Assembly (NCBI RefSeq): GCF_000423205.1
Contig: NZ_KE383990.1
Coordinates: 187,230-251,229 of the forward strand
Source: Jonesia quinghaiensis DSM 15701
Lineage (GTDB): Bacteria; Actinomycetota; Actinomycetes; Actinomycetales; Cellulomonadaceae
Reading direction: 5' to 3'
DNA: 64,000 bases
How positions within the stretch are numbered: the first letter of the stretch is position 1; each line of letters opens with the position of its first letter. This document shows positions 26,016-35,653 of this stretch, in pieces. The notes beneath the pieces were generated by a model. It was not told where the DNA came from, did not search any database, and worked only from the letters and a program-made list of their open reading frames with translations. A program made the translations under genes and the position numbers.

Positions 26016-26678
26016 TTAGTGGGTGTGTTGTGCGGCAAGGTCGCGCAGGGTCGCGATCTCTGCGGGGATGTCTTGTGCACCGTAAACAGCTGACCCGGCA
26101 ACAAAAACGTTGGCCCCTGCATCAGCTGCCCGTTCGATGGTGGATCGTGAGATCCCCCCGTCGACTTGGAGCCACACGTCAAGGTTTTGTTCGGAGATCG
26201 CGGCGCGGGTGCGTGCGATTTTTGTCAGCATCGAGTCGAGGAAGGATTGTCCACCGAAACCTGGTTCCACGGTCATGATGAGGAGCATGTCTAGTTCTGG
26301 GAGGAGGTCTAAGTATGGGTCGATGCTTGTGGCTGGGCGCAGAGCCATACCAGCTCGGGCGCCGAGGCGCCGAATTTCACGTGCAAGTCGAATGGGTGCG
26401 GTGGCGGCCTCCGCATGGAACGTAACTGATTGGGCGCCAACTTCTGCGTATTGGGGTGCCCAACGGTCTGCGTCAGCGATCATGAGGTGCGCGTCGATGG
26501 GGATCGGAGAGACCTGCACGATGCGTTCCACGACTGGCAGCCCGAGGGTCAGATTGGGCACAAAATGGTTGTCCATGACGTCAACATGCGCCCAATCGGC
26601 GTCGGAAATCCGACCCAGTTCGTGGCTGAGGTTGGTAAAGTCGGCCGAGAGAATTGACGGCGAAATCTGGACGGTCAT
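26016..26678 (-). CDS. rpe: Ribulose-phosphate 3-epimerase
   Basis: 220 residues from ATG 26678, with GGAAGG upstream. TIM-barrel motifs: [44 protein letters not shown] and VDGGI. It interconverts ribulose-5-phosphate and xylulose-5-phosphate in the pentose phosphate pathway. Lies between rsmB and hisE, consistent with fmt-rsmB-rpe order in other actinobacteria. Confidence 0.96.
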   Translation of the reverse strand: MTVQISPSILSADFTNLSHELGRISDADWAHVDVMDNHFVPNLTLGLPVVERIVQVSPIPIDAHLMIADADRWAPQYAEVGAQSVTFHAEAATAPIRLAREIRRLGARAGMALRPATSIDPYLDLLPELDMLLIMTVEPGFGGQSFLDSMLTKIARTRAAISEQNLDVWLQVDGGISRSTIERAADAGANVFVAGSAVYGAQDIPAEIATLRDLAAQHTH

Positions 26679-26741
26679 GGGGTCCTTCCGGTTGCACAAC
26701 TCATTGTTATGTCGGGCGTGGTCGGGAGTGTCTATGTGGTG

Positions 26742-28232
26742 TTAGGAGATGCGACGCAGGAGGGTAAGGTGCATGGCGTCGGTTGAATGGATGTGTGGCC
26801 ATAGTTGCACATCTGGCCCTTCTCCTACATCGATGGTGTCCCCTGCGATGGCTTGTACTCGGTGTGCTGCGTTAATCTTTTCCACCGTGTCACCGCCAAG
26901 TTTGCGCAGGACAGTGTCGACGACTACTCGTGTTTCTCCAATGTGCGGTGAGCAGGTGACATATCCGACTACTCCCCCGATGCGCACAGCTTTGAGCGCT
27001 GACATGAGGAGTTCTTCTTGGAGTTTACTCAGTTGCCCAACGTCAGAGGTGGTGCGTCGCCACCGTGACTCTGGGCGGCGTCGTAGTGCGCCAAGCCCCG
27101 TGCATGGCGCATCAAGAAGGACACGGTCATAGGACTGTGGTTCGAGATCACCGATTTCTCGACCATCCCATACTTGGATGCGTTCAATCGCTTCGTCAGG
27201 GACTGCACGCAGGGATTTGTCGACGAGTTCAGCGCGGTGTTGTTGCGATTCATTGGCGACAAGGGTAGCTCCGCGTAATGCAGCGAAAGCGCCCATGAGG
27301 GCGGCCTTCCCACCTGGTCCAGCGCACATGTCTAACCACCGGGAGTCGTCACCTTCGATGGGTGTGTCAAGCAGTGCAAGGGTCACCAGTTGTGAACCTT
27401 CGTCCTGGACGCCTGCTTCGCCTCTGCGTACCGCTTCGATGTGGGCAGGGTCTGAGCCGGGCATGATCACGGCGGTTGGTGCCCACGATCCGGGAACTGA
27501 TTCATCGATCAGTGCGAGAAGTTCGTCAGCGTCACTGAGGCCGGGGCGCGCTACCAGGGTGACCTGAGGGCTTGCATTGTCTGCCTCGAGGAGAGCAGCG
27601 ATTTCTGTTTTGTCCCGTCCGTGTGCCACCAGCGAGTCACGCAGTGCCCGGACGATCCATGTGGGGTGGGAGTAACGGATGGCAAGGGCTTCAACGTCGT
27701 CTCGGTCAGCTGTGACCTGGTTGATGAGGTCCTCAGGTGTGTCTTCACTGATGGACCGCAAGACGGCATTGATGAACTGTGCGGGGCCAACTCCTACGTG
27801 TGACCGGGCAACTCCCACTGTTTCCGAGACTGCCGCGTGCGAAGGGACACGCATTGATAGCAACTGGTGGGTCCCTAAGCGCAGCAGGTCAAGGACCGCA
27901 GGGTCAATCTGATCTAAGGGGCGTGATGTTTTCGTGGCGATGACCGCGTCATATAAGCCAGACATTCGCAGTGTCCCGTAGGTCATTTCAGTGGCGAATG
28001 CTGCATCCCGCGGCGTTAAACGTGCCCGCTGGAGCGCCGAGGGCAACACCAGGTTGGCGTAAGCATCAGATTCTGACACGGATTGGAGAACTTCAAAGGC
28101 AACTTGGCGTGCTGTTGTGCCCTGCCGCCTGCGCTCACTGGGTGCAGTGTCGCTGCGGTGACCTTGTCGTTCAAAACGCGCACCCGAACGCTGGCGTCCC
28201 TGTGCATCGCGTCGCTGCTGGCCGTCAGCCAT
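26742..28232 (-). CDS. rsmB: 16S rRNA m5C967 methyltransferase RsmB
   Basis: 496 residues. A basic, probably disordered N-terminus (1-40), a NusB-like RNA-binding domain (ARQVAFEVLQSVSESDAYANLVLP), then the Rossmann methyltransferase: DMCAGPGGKAALM (SAM loop), LLDAPCTGLGALRRRP and GYVTCSPHIGET carrying the two catalytic cysteines. Its ATG directly abuts the fmt stop codon (TAAATG), so translation is coupled. Confidence 0.95.
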   Translation of the reverse strand: MADGQQRRDAQGRQRSGARFERQGHRSDTAPSERRRQGTTARQVAFEVLQSVSESDAYANLVLPSALQRARLTPRDAAFATEMTYGTLRMSGLYDAVIATKTSRPLDQIDPAVLDLLRLGTHQLLSMRVPSHAAVSETVGVARSHVGVGPAQFINAVLRSISEDTPEDLINQVTADRDDVEALAIRYSHPTWIVRALRDSLVAHGRDKTEIAALLEADNASPQVTLVARPGLSDADELLALIDESVPGSWAPTAVIMPGSDPAHIEAVRRGEAGVQDEGSQLVTLALLDTPIEGDDSRWLDMCAGPGGKAALMGAFAALRGATLVANESQQHRAELVDKSLRAVPDEAIERIQVWDGREIGDLEPQSYDRVLLDAPCTGLGALRRRPESRWRRTTSDVGQLSKLQEELLMSALKAVRIGGVVGYVTCSPHIGETRVVVDTVLRKLGGDTVEKINAAHRVQAIAGDTIDVGEGPDVQLWPHIHSTDAMHLTLLRRIS

Positions 28233-29183
28233 TTACTTGCCTTCCTGTTGTGACACAAAACGTGCCCCTGATTCCAACCGTGCGCCCCGTGCCCAATCTG
28301 CGGCGGGCATTGACTTTTTCCCACTGGGGGTGACGTCACCCAGGCGAAGCACCCCGGCTGCTGTTCCCACAAAAACGTCACGCTTCGTTGCGTGAATTTC
28401 TCCAGGCGCCAAGGACAGCTCGCTGTCTTTCTCTACCGTGCTGGGGCCAATGCCTAGCCGTGACTCTTGGCCATCAAGTTGGGTCCACGCACCTGGTTGT
28501 GGGGTACAGCCACGAATGAGGCGATCAATAATATGAGCGGGAAGAGTCCATGGGATGTGCGCATCCTGTGGGGTGAGTTTTGGGGCAACGCTCACCCCTT
28601 CAGCCTCTTGTGGAATGGGTCGTATGGAACCGTCAGCGATGGCGTCCATCGTCCCGACAAGAAGCTTCGCCCCCGATTGCCCGAGCCTCACCAAAACATC
28701 ACCGCTGGTGTCCCTGGGTTTAATGGTTTCGGTTGTCATCCCATATACCGGCCCGCTATCTAAACCTTGTTCAATCCGGAAGGTCGAAGCACCCGTGATC
28801 TGGTCCCCCGCAATGATCGACCGTTGCACAGGGGCCGCCCCACGCCAAGCAGGCAGCAAAGAAAAGTGCAGGTTGATCCACCCATGACGAGGAATCTGCA
28901 GAACACTGGCCGGCAAGATGTGGCCATAGGCAACAACAGCAACGCAATCAACATCTCGCTGTTCAAACCACTGTGCAAACTCAGGGTCACGTGGGGTAGC
29001 TGTCAATACATCCACACCAAGCTCATCTGCCCGCGCACGCACCGGTGAAGGGACAAGTGTGCGCCCGCGCCCAGCACGAGCATCAGCCCGGGTGATAACC
29101 CCCACCACCTCGTGGTCGCTAGCAACCAACGCTTCCAAAGAGGGCAGGGCAACTTCCGGGGTTCCGGCAAACACAAGACGCAT
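28233..29183 (-). CDS. fmt: Methionyl-tRNA formyltransferase
   Basis: 316 residues from ATG 29183 (a second ATG at 29192 is three codons upstream). MRLVFAGTPEVALPSLEAL opens the formyltransferase domain; YGHILPASVL and HFSLLPAWRGAAPVQRSIIAGD are the 10-formyl-THF site, and TLTPQDAHIPW-type residues (KLTPQDAHIPW) begin the C-terminal tRNA-binding barrel. It formylates initiator Met-tRNA. Overlaps nothing; starts 57 bp after priA. Confidence 0.96.
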   Translation of the reverse strand: MRLVFAGTPEVALPSLEALVASDHEVVGVITRADARAGRGRTLVPSPVRARADELGVDVLTATPRDPEFAQWFEQRDVDCVAVVAYGHILPASVLQIPRHGWINLHFSLLPAWRGAAPVQRSIIAGDQITGASTFRIEQGLDSGPVYGMTTETIKPRDTSGDVLVRLGQSGAKLLVGTMDAIADGSIRPIPQEAEGVSVAPKLTPQDAHIPWTLPAHIIDRLIRGCTPQPGAWTQLDGQESRLGIGPSTVEKDSELSLAPGEIHATKRDVFVGTAAGVLRLGDVTPSGKKSMPAADWARGARLESGARFVSQQEGK

Positions 29184-29248
29184 AAACACCATTCTACGGT
29201 GCTGGCACCCACGCCACCGGGCACAGTACTCCTACCGTGACCAACGGC

Positions 29249-31462
29249 TCACAACAATTCTTTGGGGTCCAACACCACATGCACCAAAGACAACTCACGT
29301 TGGGCGCTCGCAATACGCAACAACGCACGCAACTCACTTGCCAGAACCCGCCCACGCCGCACAGGCACCCGCACAATCACCCGCACAACAGGTTCTAATG
29401 TGTCGCGCAACCGCTCAGGGATATCGGGGTGATCCGGGTCAATCTCCACAGGCCCCAACACAGTCAGCTCATCAAGGTGCCGCAACTTCTCAACCATCGC
29501 TGACACGATGCGCTGATCACCCGTCAAAGCAGCCACCCGCACCGCTGGTGGTAAGGACAACTCAACACGCTCATCAAACTCACGTTCAGCTAACCACCCA
29601 CCATCCCAGCGAACCAACGCCGCTGTCGGTAACGCAGGCCCTTCCCCCACGACATACACCACGCCCTGGTCATCACGGGAACGCGTTAAAGCAGCTGCTG
29701 CCATCCATCGATCAAAAACCTGCACCGAAGCGTACAAACCACCACTTCCACGAGCCACATGAGCATCAAGGACAACAGTCAACACATAACCACCAGCGAC
29801 GACCGGTTCTGCCCCAGGGGTCGCAACAACGATGCTAGGCCGCGCCGGCACTCGCGCCAACACCCCACCGACTGCACGCCCCCCAGAAACACGCACAGTC
29901 ACCCCAGGAAAAGCACGCCCAAGCTCCTCAGCGGTGCGGTCACTCCCAATACGCACCGCTCGCACACGCCCAGCCCCACACTGACCACAACGCCAATCAC
30001 CAGCAAGACGACCACACCACCCACACTGCGGCACACTCCCAGATCCACCCAGCGACAAAGGGCCACGACACGTCGGACAGTGAGCGCTCTCCCGACACGC
30101 AGCACACGCTAATGACGGCACATACCCTGCCCGTGGAACATGCACCAAAACCGGCCCAACCATCGATGCGTGATGAATAGCTCGCCACACCCGAGGAGGC
30201 AAACGTCCTGCACTTGGACCATCCGCGGCATAATCTTGATCCCCAAAATGCACCATCCGCGGCGCAGTCGCCCGCACCACCTCACGCGCAGCAACTATGG
30301 GGGCAGCCCACCCTGAAGACACAAGTGATTGGCCCTGCAACGACCGGCCAAACCCTCCGACAAGCAATGCGCAACCCTGAGCATCACTACGCAACGCAAC
30401 CACCTCACGTGCATGAGGGTAAGGAGCATGCCTGTCTTGAAACGACTCATCAGCATCGTGCCACAACACCGTTAAACCCACATCAGGCAACGGAACAAAA
30501 GCCGCCGAACGAGTCCCAACAACAATATCTACCCGACCAGAACACGCAGCCAAATACCGGCGATACCTTTCACCCTGACTCAGATCATGCGTAAGGAACG
30601 TCAACACCGGAGCATCAGGAAGCCCAGGTCCACCGTCCACACCCCCAGCGCCCTCTGAAGCACCATCAACGGTGTCAGCATCGTCATCAGACGCAACAGG
30701 TTCACTACTGTCAAAAAGTTGAGCGCCAGCCGCAAGAAACCCCTGCACCACCACATCAACGTCCCGCGAATCAGGAACAATCACTAAGCCACGGCGACCA
30801 CCATCGAGAGCGCCGCCAACGGCCTGAACAACATCACAAACCCACCAAGGGACAGCCGAATCACCCACCCCATCGTTGCCCTGAACCCCAGGTAGCGCGG
30901 TCCACACCCCACGTACTGGCTCCCCAGCAGCAACCCGACGCACAAACGCTGAACCACCCACATAGCGCTGCCAACGGTCCTGCCCCCACCCCGCGGCTAC
31001 AACCGGACGTGGGGCAACAACCGGCGACTCAGAACGCGCATGACGAGAAGGAACAGCAAGACGCAAGACATCGGCCAACGCGCCACCATAATAGTCAGCG
31101 ACCAACCCAGCGAGCTCAAAAAGCTGCGGCGGAACAACCGCCACACCATACACACCCTTCAAATGCGCCAACGCACCCTCATGGTTACTGTCTGGCACCC
31201 GGTCAACAACAAACCCGTCAACAACTTGCCCACCAAAAGGAACCCGCACACGCACCCCAGGCCCAACAGCCTCATGCATCCGCGCAGGAATCAAATAGTC
31301 AAACAATTGGTCAACATGCAAAGGAACACGTTCAACCACCACACGGGCAACCGGATTCTCCGGAGCAACAGCAGTCTGACCCAACCGGCGACGACGCCCA
31401 GTTTTCTGGGTCACCCCAGGCAACTCCAACTGGCCTTGACCAGCATCATCATCCTGCGCCAC
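29249..31462 (-). CDS. priA: Primosomal protein N' (PriA), probably helicase-inactive
   Basis: 737 residues. N-terminal PriA DNA-binding domain (VARVVVERVPLHVDQLFDYLIP, VRVRVPFGGQVVDGFVVDR). The zinc region is intact: CAACRESAHCPTC and CGWCGRLAGDWRCGQC. In the helicase part no GxxGxGKT Walker A is present where expected, and the DEEH box is replaced by a HDADESFQDRHAPY-like segment. Actinobacterial PriA proteins commonly lack helicase motifs, so it probably serves as a replication-restart scaffold. The coding strand is extremely G/T-rich. Confidence 0.9.
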   Translation of the reverse strand: MAQDDDAGQGQLELPGVTQKTGRRRRLGQTAVAPENPVARVVVERVPLHVDQLFDYLIPARMHEAVGPGVRVRVPFGGQVVDGFVVDRVPDSNHEGALAHLKGVYGVAVVPPQLFELAGLVADYYGGALADVLRLAVPSRHARSESPVVAPRPVVAAGWGQDRWQRYVGGSAFVRRVAAGEPVRGVWTALPGVQGNDGVGDSAVPWWVCDVVQAVGGALDGGRRGLVIVPDSRDVDVVVQGFLAAGAQLFDSSEPVASDDDADTVDGASEGAGGVDGGPGLPDAPVLTFLTHDLSQGERYRRYLAACSGRVDIVVGTRSAAFVPLPDVGLTVLWHDADESFQDRHAPYPHAREVVALRSDAQGCALLVGGFGRSLQGQSLVSSGWAAPIVAAREVVRATAPRMVHFGDQDYAADGPSAGRLPPRVWRAIHHASMVGPVLVHVPRAGYVPSLACAACRESAHCPTCRGPLSLGGSGSVPQCGWCGRLAGDWRCGQCGAGRVRAVRIGSDRTAEELGRAFPGVTVRVSGGRAVGGVLARVPARPSIVVATPGAEPVVAGGYVLTVVLDAHVARGSGGLYASVQVFDRWMAAAALTRSRDDQGVVYVVGEGPALPTAALVRWDGGWLAEREFDERVELSLPPAVRVAALTGDQRIVSAMVEKLRHLDELTVLGPVEIDPDHPDIPERLRDTLEPVVRVIVRVPVRRGRVLASELRALLRIASAQRELSLVHVVLDPKELL

Positions 31463-31501
31463 CAGTCACCTCACCTGTCAGGCAAAAACCCAACCACCAA
31501 A

Positions 31502-32698
31502 CTACAACGCAGCCAGCAACTGCTCCACACGGTTAGTCCGCTCCCACGTAAACGCCTGAACCTCACGACCAAAGTGACCGTAGGCAGCAGTCTGAGCGTA
31601 AATCGGACGCAACAAATCAAGTTCTTCAATGATCGCTGCAGGCCTCAAATCGAACACCTTCGTGATCGCCTGATAGATCTTGTCCTCAGCAACAGTGTTC
31701 GTCCCAAAGGTCTCCACATACAACCCCACCGGGTGAGCCTTGCCAATGGCATAAGCAACCTGAATCTCACACCGGCGAGCCAACCCAGCAGCAACAACGT
31801 TCTTCGCAACCCAACGTGTCGCGTACGCTGCGGACCGGTCCACCTTTGAAGGATCCTTCCCCGAAAAAGCGCCACCACCATGCCGGGCCATCCCACCATA
31901 GGTATCGACGATGATTTTGCGCCCCGTAAGACCAGCATCACCCATCGGCCCACCAACAATAAACTTACCCGTTGGGTTCACAATAAGGCGGTAACCCTCA
32001 AGGTCCACCCCTAACGTCGCCATCACCGGTTCAATGACGTGTTCACTGACCTGCGCTCGCAGGTCGTCTTGGCTGATGTCGGGTGAGTGTTGGGTGGATA
32101 GGACAACGGTGTCGATTTTGACGGGGCGGTCGCCGTCGTATGCAACGGTGACTTGTGTTTTTCCGTCTGGGCGCAGTGCGGGGATGATGCTGTCGTGGCG
32201 CACCTGGGCAAGGCGTTCCGCTAGGCGGTGTGATGCGTGAATTGGTAGAGGCATCAGAACGTCAGTTTCGTCTGTTGCGTATCCAAACATGATGCCTTGG
32301 TCCCCGGCGCCTTGGCTGTCGAACCGGTCGTGTTCTGTGGTTTGTCCTGCGCGAACTTCTAGCGCTTGGTCGACGCCTTGTGCGATGTCTGGTGACTGTT
32401 GACCGATGGAAATCGATACACCACAGGAATCTCCGTCGAATCCGACGGCTGAGGAGGTGTATCCGATTTTTTTGACGACGTCGCGCACGAGGCGTGGAAT
32501 TTCGACGTAGGCTTCCGTTTCCACTTCTCCTGCGACGTGGACGAGGCCAGTTGTGACCAGTGTTTCAACCGCTACTCGTGCTGCGACATCGTCGGTGAGG
32601 ATCGCATCAAGAATGGAGTCTGAGATTTGGTCACACACTTTGTCGGGGTGACCTTCAGTCACCGACTCTGAGGTGAAGAGGCGCAAAGAGGTTGTCAT
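31502..32698 (-). CDS. metK: S-adenosylmethionine synthetase
   Basis: 398 residues from ATG 32698 ([24 protein letters not shown]). Other signatures: [49 protein letters not shown]. It makes SAM from ATP and methionine. Complete. Notable: the 5' two-thirds uses C/A-ending codons and the 3' part switches abruptly to G/T-ending codons near 32040 although the protein stays conserved throughout. No SAM riboswitch is seen upstream. Confidence 0.98.
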   Translation of the reverse strand: MTTSLRLFTSESVTEGHPDKVCDQISDSILDAILTDDVAARVAVETLVTTGLVHVAGEVETEAYVEIPRLVRDVVKKIGYTSSAVGFDGDSCGVSISIGQQSPDIAQGVDQALEVRAGQTTEHDRFDSQGAGDQGIMFGYATDETDVLMPLPIHASHRLAERLAQVRHDSIIPALRPDGKTQVTVAYDGDRPVKIDTVVLSTQHSPDISQDDLRAQVSEHVIEPVMATLGVDLEGYRLIVNPTGKFIVGGPMGDAGLTGRKIIVDTYGGMARHGGGAFSGKDPSKVDRSAAYATRWVAKNVVAAGLARRCEIQVAYAIGKAHPVGLYVETFGTNTVAEDKIYQAITKVFDLRPAAIIEELDLLRPIYAQTAAYGHFGREVQAFTWERTNRVEQLLAAL

Positions 32699-32794
32699 GT
32701 TTTCAGGGTACTTTCTTGTGGGCATACAGCAGGTCACTGATCACGATTTCGCTGCATGAATCACATCACGGCTGGTCGCGAGTGTTGGGGGAAG

Positions 32795-34003
32795 CTACGG
32801 GGCAGTGAGTTTCACAATGTGGTCAAGGATGACATCGGCAACTTGACGTTTTGTTCCAGTGAATTGCTCAACCTGACCACCATCTGGGCGAACAACGACG
32901 ATGGTGTTGTCAGGGGTTCCGAAGCCTTTTGTGTCGCTGACTTCGTTAATGACGAGGAGGTCTGCGCCTTTGCGTTGGGCTTTAGCGACTCCGTGTTCGT
33001 GCACTGATGCGGTGGTGTCGCCTGTTTCAGCAGCGAATCCAACAATAATTTGCCCGTTGTGAGTGCGGTTGTGGGCGATGTCAGCGAGGATATCTGGGTT
33101 TTCGACCAAATCAATGGTGGGGGGGCCATCTGATGTTTTTTTCATTTTGTGTGCGGCCACGGTGGTGGGGCGATAGTCTGCGACTGCTGCGGCCATGATC
33201 ACGATGTCAGCGTCTGCGGCGAGCTCCTTGACGGCGGCACGCATGTCTAGGGCTGTATTGACCTGGTGAACGGTGACTTCTTGTGGCAGGGGAACTTCTG
33301 TGTGGGCAGCAATGAGAGTCACTTTCGCACCGCGTTTGTGGGCTGCTTGGGCGAGGGCGATACCTTGGCGGCCTGAACTGCGATTTCCGATGTAGCGGAC
33401 CGGATCAATGGGTTCACGGGTGCCACCTGCAGTGATGATCACGTGTTTATCTGTGAGGTCGCGTGTGACGTCAGGTGCAGTGAGGTGTTGTTCTGCGATG
33501 TACTGCATGATGTCTGCTGGTTCGGGCATGCGCCCTGGGCCACTATCTGAACCGGTGAGGCGCCCGACGGCTGGTTCCATGACGTGAAGGCCCCGGCTGC
33601 GGAGGACCGCAATGTTGTCAACGGTTGCCGGGTTGTTCCACATTTCGGTGTGCATTGCCGGGACAACTACCACGGGGCAGGTTGCGACAAGCAGGGAGGC
33701 TGTGAGGAGGTCGTCTGCTCGTCCTGTGGCGATCCGTGAGATTAAATCAGCAGTGGCGGGGGCGATAACGATGAGGTCGGCCTCTTGTCCGAGGCGCACA
33801 TGGTCGACTTGGTGAACGTTGTCGAAAATATCTGTGGTGACAGGTTGCCCGGAGAGCGCTTCCCATGTGGCTGCACCCACAAAGGACAGGGCTGATGTGG
33901 TGGGAATGACTCGAACGTGTGAGCCGCTTTCGGTGAAGAGCCGAAGGAGGTGGGCGGATTTGTAGGCAGCTATTCCGCCGCCAACGCCTAGAACAACACG
34001 CAT
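32795..34003 (-). CDS. coaBC: Bifunctional phosphopantothenoylcysteine decarboxylase/synthase CoaBC
   Basis: 402 residues. N-terminal flavoprotein decarboxylase (CoaC): LGVGGGIAAYKSAHLLR, APATADLISRIATGRADDL, VVPAMHTEMWNNPAT. C-terminal synthetase (CoaB): VIITAGGTREPIDPVRYIGNRSSGRQG, AAAVADYRP, KMKK. It converts 4'-phosphopantothenate plus Cys (CTP) to 4'-phosphopantetheine in CoA synthesis. Separated from rpoZ by an intrinsic terminator, so it probably has its own promoter or depends on read-through. Confidence 0.97.
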   Translation of the reverse strand: MRVVLGVGGGIAAYKSAHLLRLFTESGSHVRVIPTTSALSFVGAATWEALSGQPVTTDIFDNVHQVDHVRLGQEADLIVIAPATADLISRIATGRADDLLTASLLVATCPVVVVPAMHTEMWNNPATVDNIAVLRSRGLHVMEPAVGRLTGSDSGPGRMPEPADIMQYIAEQHLTAPDVTRDLTDKHVIITAGGTREPIDPVRYIGNRSSGRQGIALAQAAHKRGAKVTLIAAHTEVPLPQEVTVHQVNTALDMRAAVKELAADADIVIMAAAVADYRPTTVAAHKMKKTSDGPPTIDLVENPDILADIAHNRTHNGQIIVGFAAETGDTTASVHEHGVAKAQRKGADLLVINEVSDTKGFGTPDNTIVVVRPDGGQVEQFTGTKRQVADVILDHIVKLTAP

Positions 34004-34076
34004 TGTCAGTTCCTCTCGCCGGGGCAGTGGCCCAGTTCATTTCGGCAGGGCAACTGGTTGTTGGGTGAACGGCAAA

Positions 34077-34105
34077 AACTCCGCTCCACAAGGTGGAGCG
34101 GAGTT
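34077..34105 (-). terminator. Intrinsic terminator after rpoZ
   Basis: 13-bp perfect arms (34077-34089, 34093-34105), 3-base loop, followed on the minus strand by a run of T (AGTTTTTGCC). Ends the mIHF-gmk-rpoZ unit. Confidence 0.9.
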
Positions 34106-34121
34106 CACACCACGCTATGGG

Positions 34122-34394
34122 TCAGGCTTGAGGTTCTTCGAGTGCCTCGTGCGTCAAAAGCCCTTGGTTGATCTCGCGCATCGCGATAGACAGGGGCTTT
34201 TCCTGGTTTTTGGTCTCCACTAGTGGACCAACGAATTCCAGCAGGCCCTCGCTGAGCTGCGAGTAGTAGGCGTTGATCTGACGAGCACGCTTGGATGAGT
34301 AAATGACCAATGCGTACTTCGAGTCAACTTTTCCCAGGAGGTCATCGATCGGAGGATCGGTGATACCAATGGGCTGTGCAACTGTTCCAGACAA
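34122..34394 (-). CDS. rpoZ: RNA polymerase omega subunit
   Basis: 90 residues from TTG 34394, giving the family N-terminus (L/M)[44 protein letters not shown] precedes it by seven bases, whereas upstream in-frame ATGs give an unrelated N-terminal extension. Omega assists assembly of beta-prime. The order mIHF-gmk-rpoZ-coaBC-metK matches Mycobacterium. Confidence 0.93.
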   Translation of the reverse strand: MSGTVAQPIGITDPPIDDLLGKVDSKYALVIYSSKRARQINAYYSQLSEGLLEFVGPLVETKNQEKPLSIAMREINQGLLTHEALEEPQA

Positions 34395-34535
34395 AATAAT
34401 CTCCGTGGACTGGGGATCTGAGGTACCTTCACACGTATTGTATACGGGTAGCCGTTGTTTCCCCATAGACAGCGGCAACGAGGCGGGTCACACTGACGAC
34501 CGTGGTTGTCTTATATGTGGCGTGGGGCGGTGTTG

Positions 34536-35117
34536 TTATGCCCCGCTGACGGGCCGCGGTTCGATGCCCATCAGTTGGGCGATCTCATCAGTTGCTCGGT
34601 GGACGTCGTCATTGATAACAACATGGTCAAATTCGCTTTGTGATGCGAGTTCCACGGTTGCTGTTGCCAAGCGGCGTTGTTGTTCTTCAGCTGACTCTGT
34701 CCCTCGCCCGGTGAGGCGGCGTACGAGTTCATCCCAACTAGGTGGGGCAAGAAAGATGAACTGGGCGTCGGGCATTGTTGCTTTGACCTGGCGGGCGCCC
34801 TGCAGGTCAATTTCAAGCAGAGCAGGAATTCCTTGGTCGAGCATTTTTTCTACCTCGGCGCGTGGCGTGCCGTAACTGTTACGCCCGTGGACCACGGCCC
34901 ATTCAAGAAGTTCACCGTTGGTGATCATCTCAGCAAAACGGTCGGGGCCGACGAAGTGGTAGTTCACTCCGTCAACTTCCCCGGGGCGTGGATCTCGCGT
35001 CGTCACTGACACTGAGAGCCACACCTCCGGGTACCGTTGGCGGATGTCGGCTGACACCGTTCCCTTCCCCACAGCAGTGGGCCCGGCCATCACGGTCAGG
35101 CGACGAGGAACAGACAA
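34536..35117 (-). CDS. gmk: Guanylate kinase
   Basis: 193 residues from TTG 35117; no better start exists because the P-loop begins at residue 12. P-loop AGPTAVGKGTV, GMP-binding SVTTRDPRPGEVDGVNYHFV and LLEWAVVHGRNSYGTPRAEVE are all present, with the lid at RRLTGRGTESAEEQQRRLATA. It phosphorylates GMP to GDP. No good Shine-Dalgarno is visible before the TTG. Confidence 0.95.
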   Translation of the reverse strand: MSVPRRLTVMAGPTAVGKGTVSADIRQRYPEVWLSVSVTTRDPRPGEVDGVNYHFVGPDRFAEMITNGELLEWAVVHGRNSYGTPRAEVEKMLDQGIPALLEIDLQGARQVKATMPDAQFIFLAPPSWDELVRRLTGRGTESAEEQQRRLATATVELASQSEFDHVVINDDVHRATDEIAQLMGIEPRPVSGA

Positions 35118-35146
35118 ATGTTGGGGGGAAGATACAGTGGAAATTG

Positions 35147-35458
35147 TTATCCGAACCTTTCAACCAGCGCTGTCGTCTGGTGCGGGCCTAGACCCCGGAC
35201 ACGACGAGACTCAGCGATACCTACTTCTTCCATGATCGCACGAGCCTTAACTTTACCTACTCCTGGCAGTGCCTCAAGCAACGAGACCACCTTGAGTTTG
35301 CCAATGGCATCATCACTGTCGCCTTGCTTGATGACGTCAGAAAGTCGTGACTGCGACGACTTCAAACGAGACTTCACTTCAGCGCGCACACGGCGCGCTT
35401 CAGCAGCCTTCTCCAATGCAGCTTGCCGTTGCTCCGGCGTGAGTTCTGGTAGTGGCAA
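35147..35458 (-). CDS. mihF: Actinobacterial integration host factor mIHF
   Basis: 103 residues from TTG 35458 (initial residues PLPELTPEQRQAALEKAAEARRVRAEVK). An N-terminal helix rich in Ala/Arg/Glu precedes the helix-two-turn-helix core with LLEALPGVGKVKARAIMEEVGI and the terminal RRVRGLGPHQTTALVERF. mIHF is an essential nucleoid-associated protein in mycobacteria that binds and bends DNA. Sits directly upstream of gmk, the conserved position. Confidence 0.95.
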   Translation of the reverse strand: MPLPELTPEQRQAALEKAAEARRVRAEVKSRLKSSQSRLSDVIKQGDSDDAIGKLKVVSLLEALPGVGKVKARAIMEEVGIAESRRVRGLGPHQTTALVERFG

Positions 35459-35653
35459 CTTCGGTCACCTTCCTCAAACGATTGCGCGTGTATTAGCGAA
35501 CCTACTGGTGAAGGAAACGCTCGGCAACAGGTGCCGTGCGTGCTCCCCTTAGTGCCAACCGTAGCGCGACAACACGACGTTTCGTCGGATCAAGCAACCG
35601 AAACACGAAAAAATCAGCCACTCGTTTTCCCACGTCGGCCCGCCAAAGCATCA

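Noticed and set aside
29059-31849. Long + strand open frames (259, 126, 175 and 269 codons) opposite fmt, priA and metK
   Set aside because: Low-complexity Pro/Gln/His/Thr-rich translations caused by A/C-rich composition; the opposite strand holds clear genes.
32699-32794. Possible SAM riboswitch upstream of metK
   Set aside because: The metK leader is about 95 bp or less to the preceding gene and shows no conserved SAM-box pattern.
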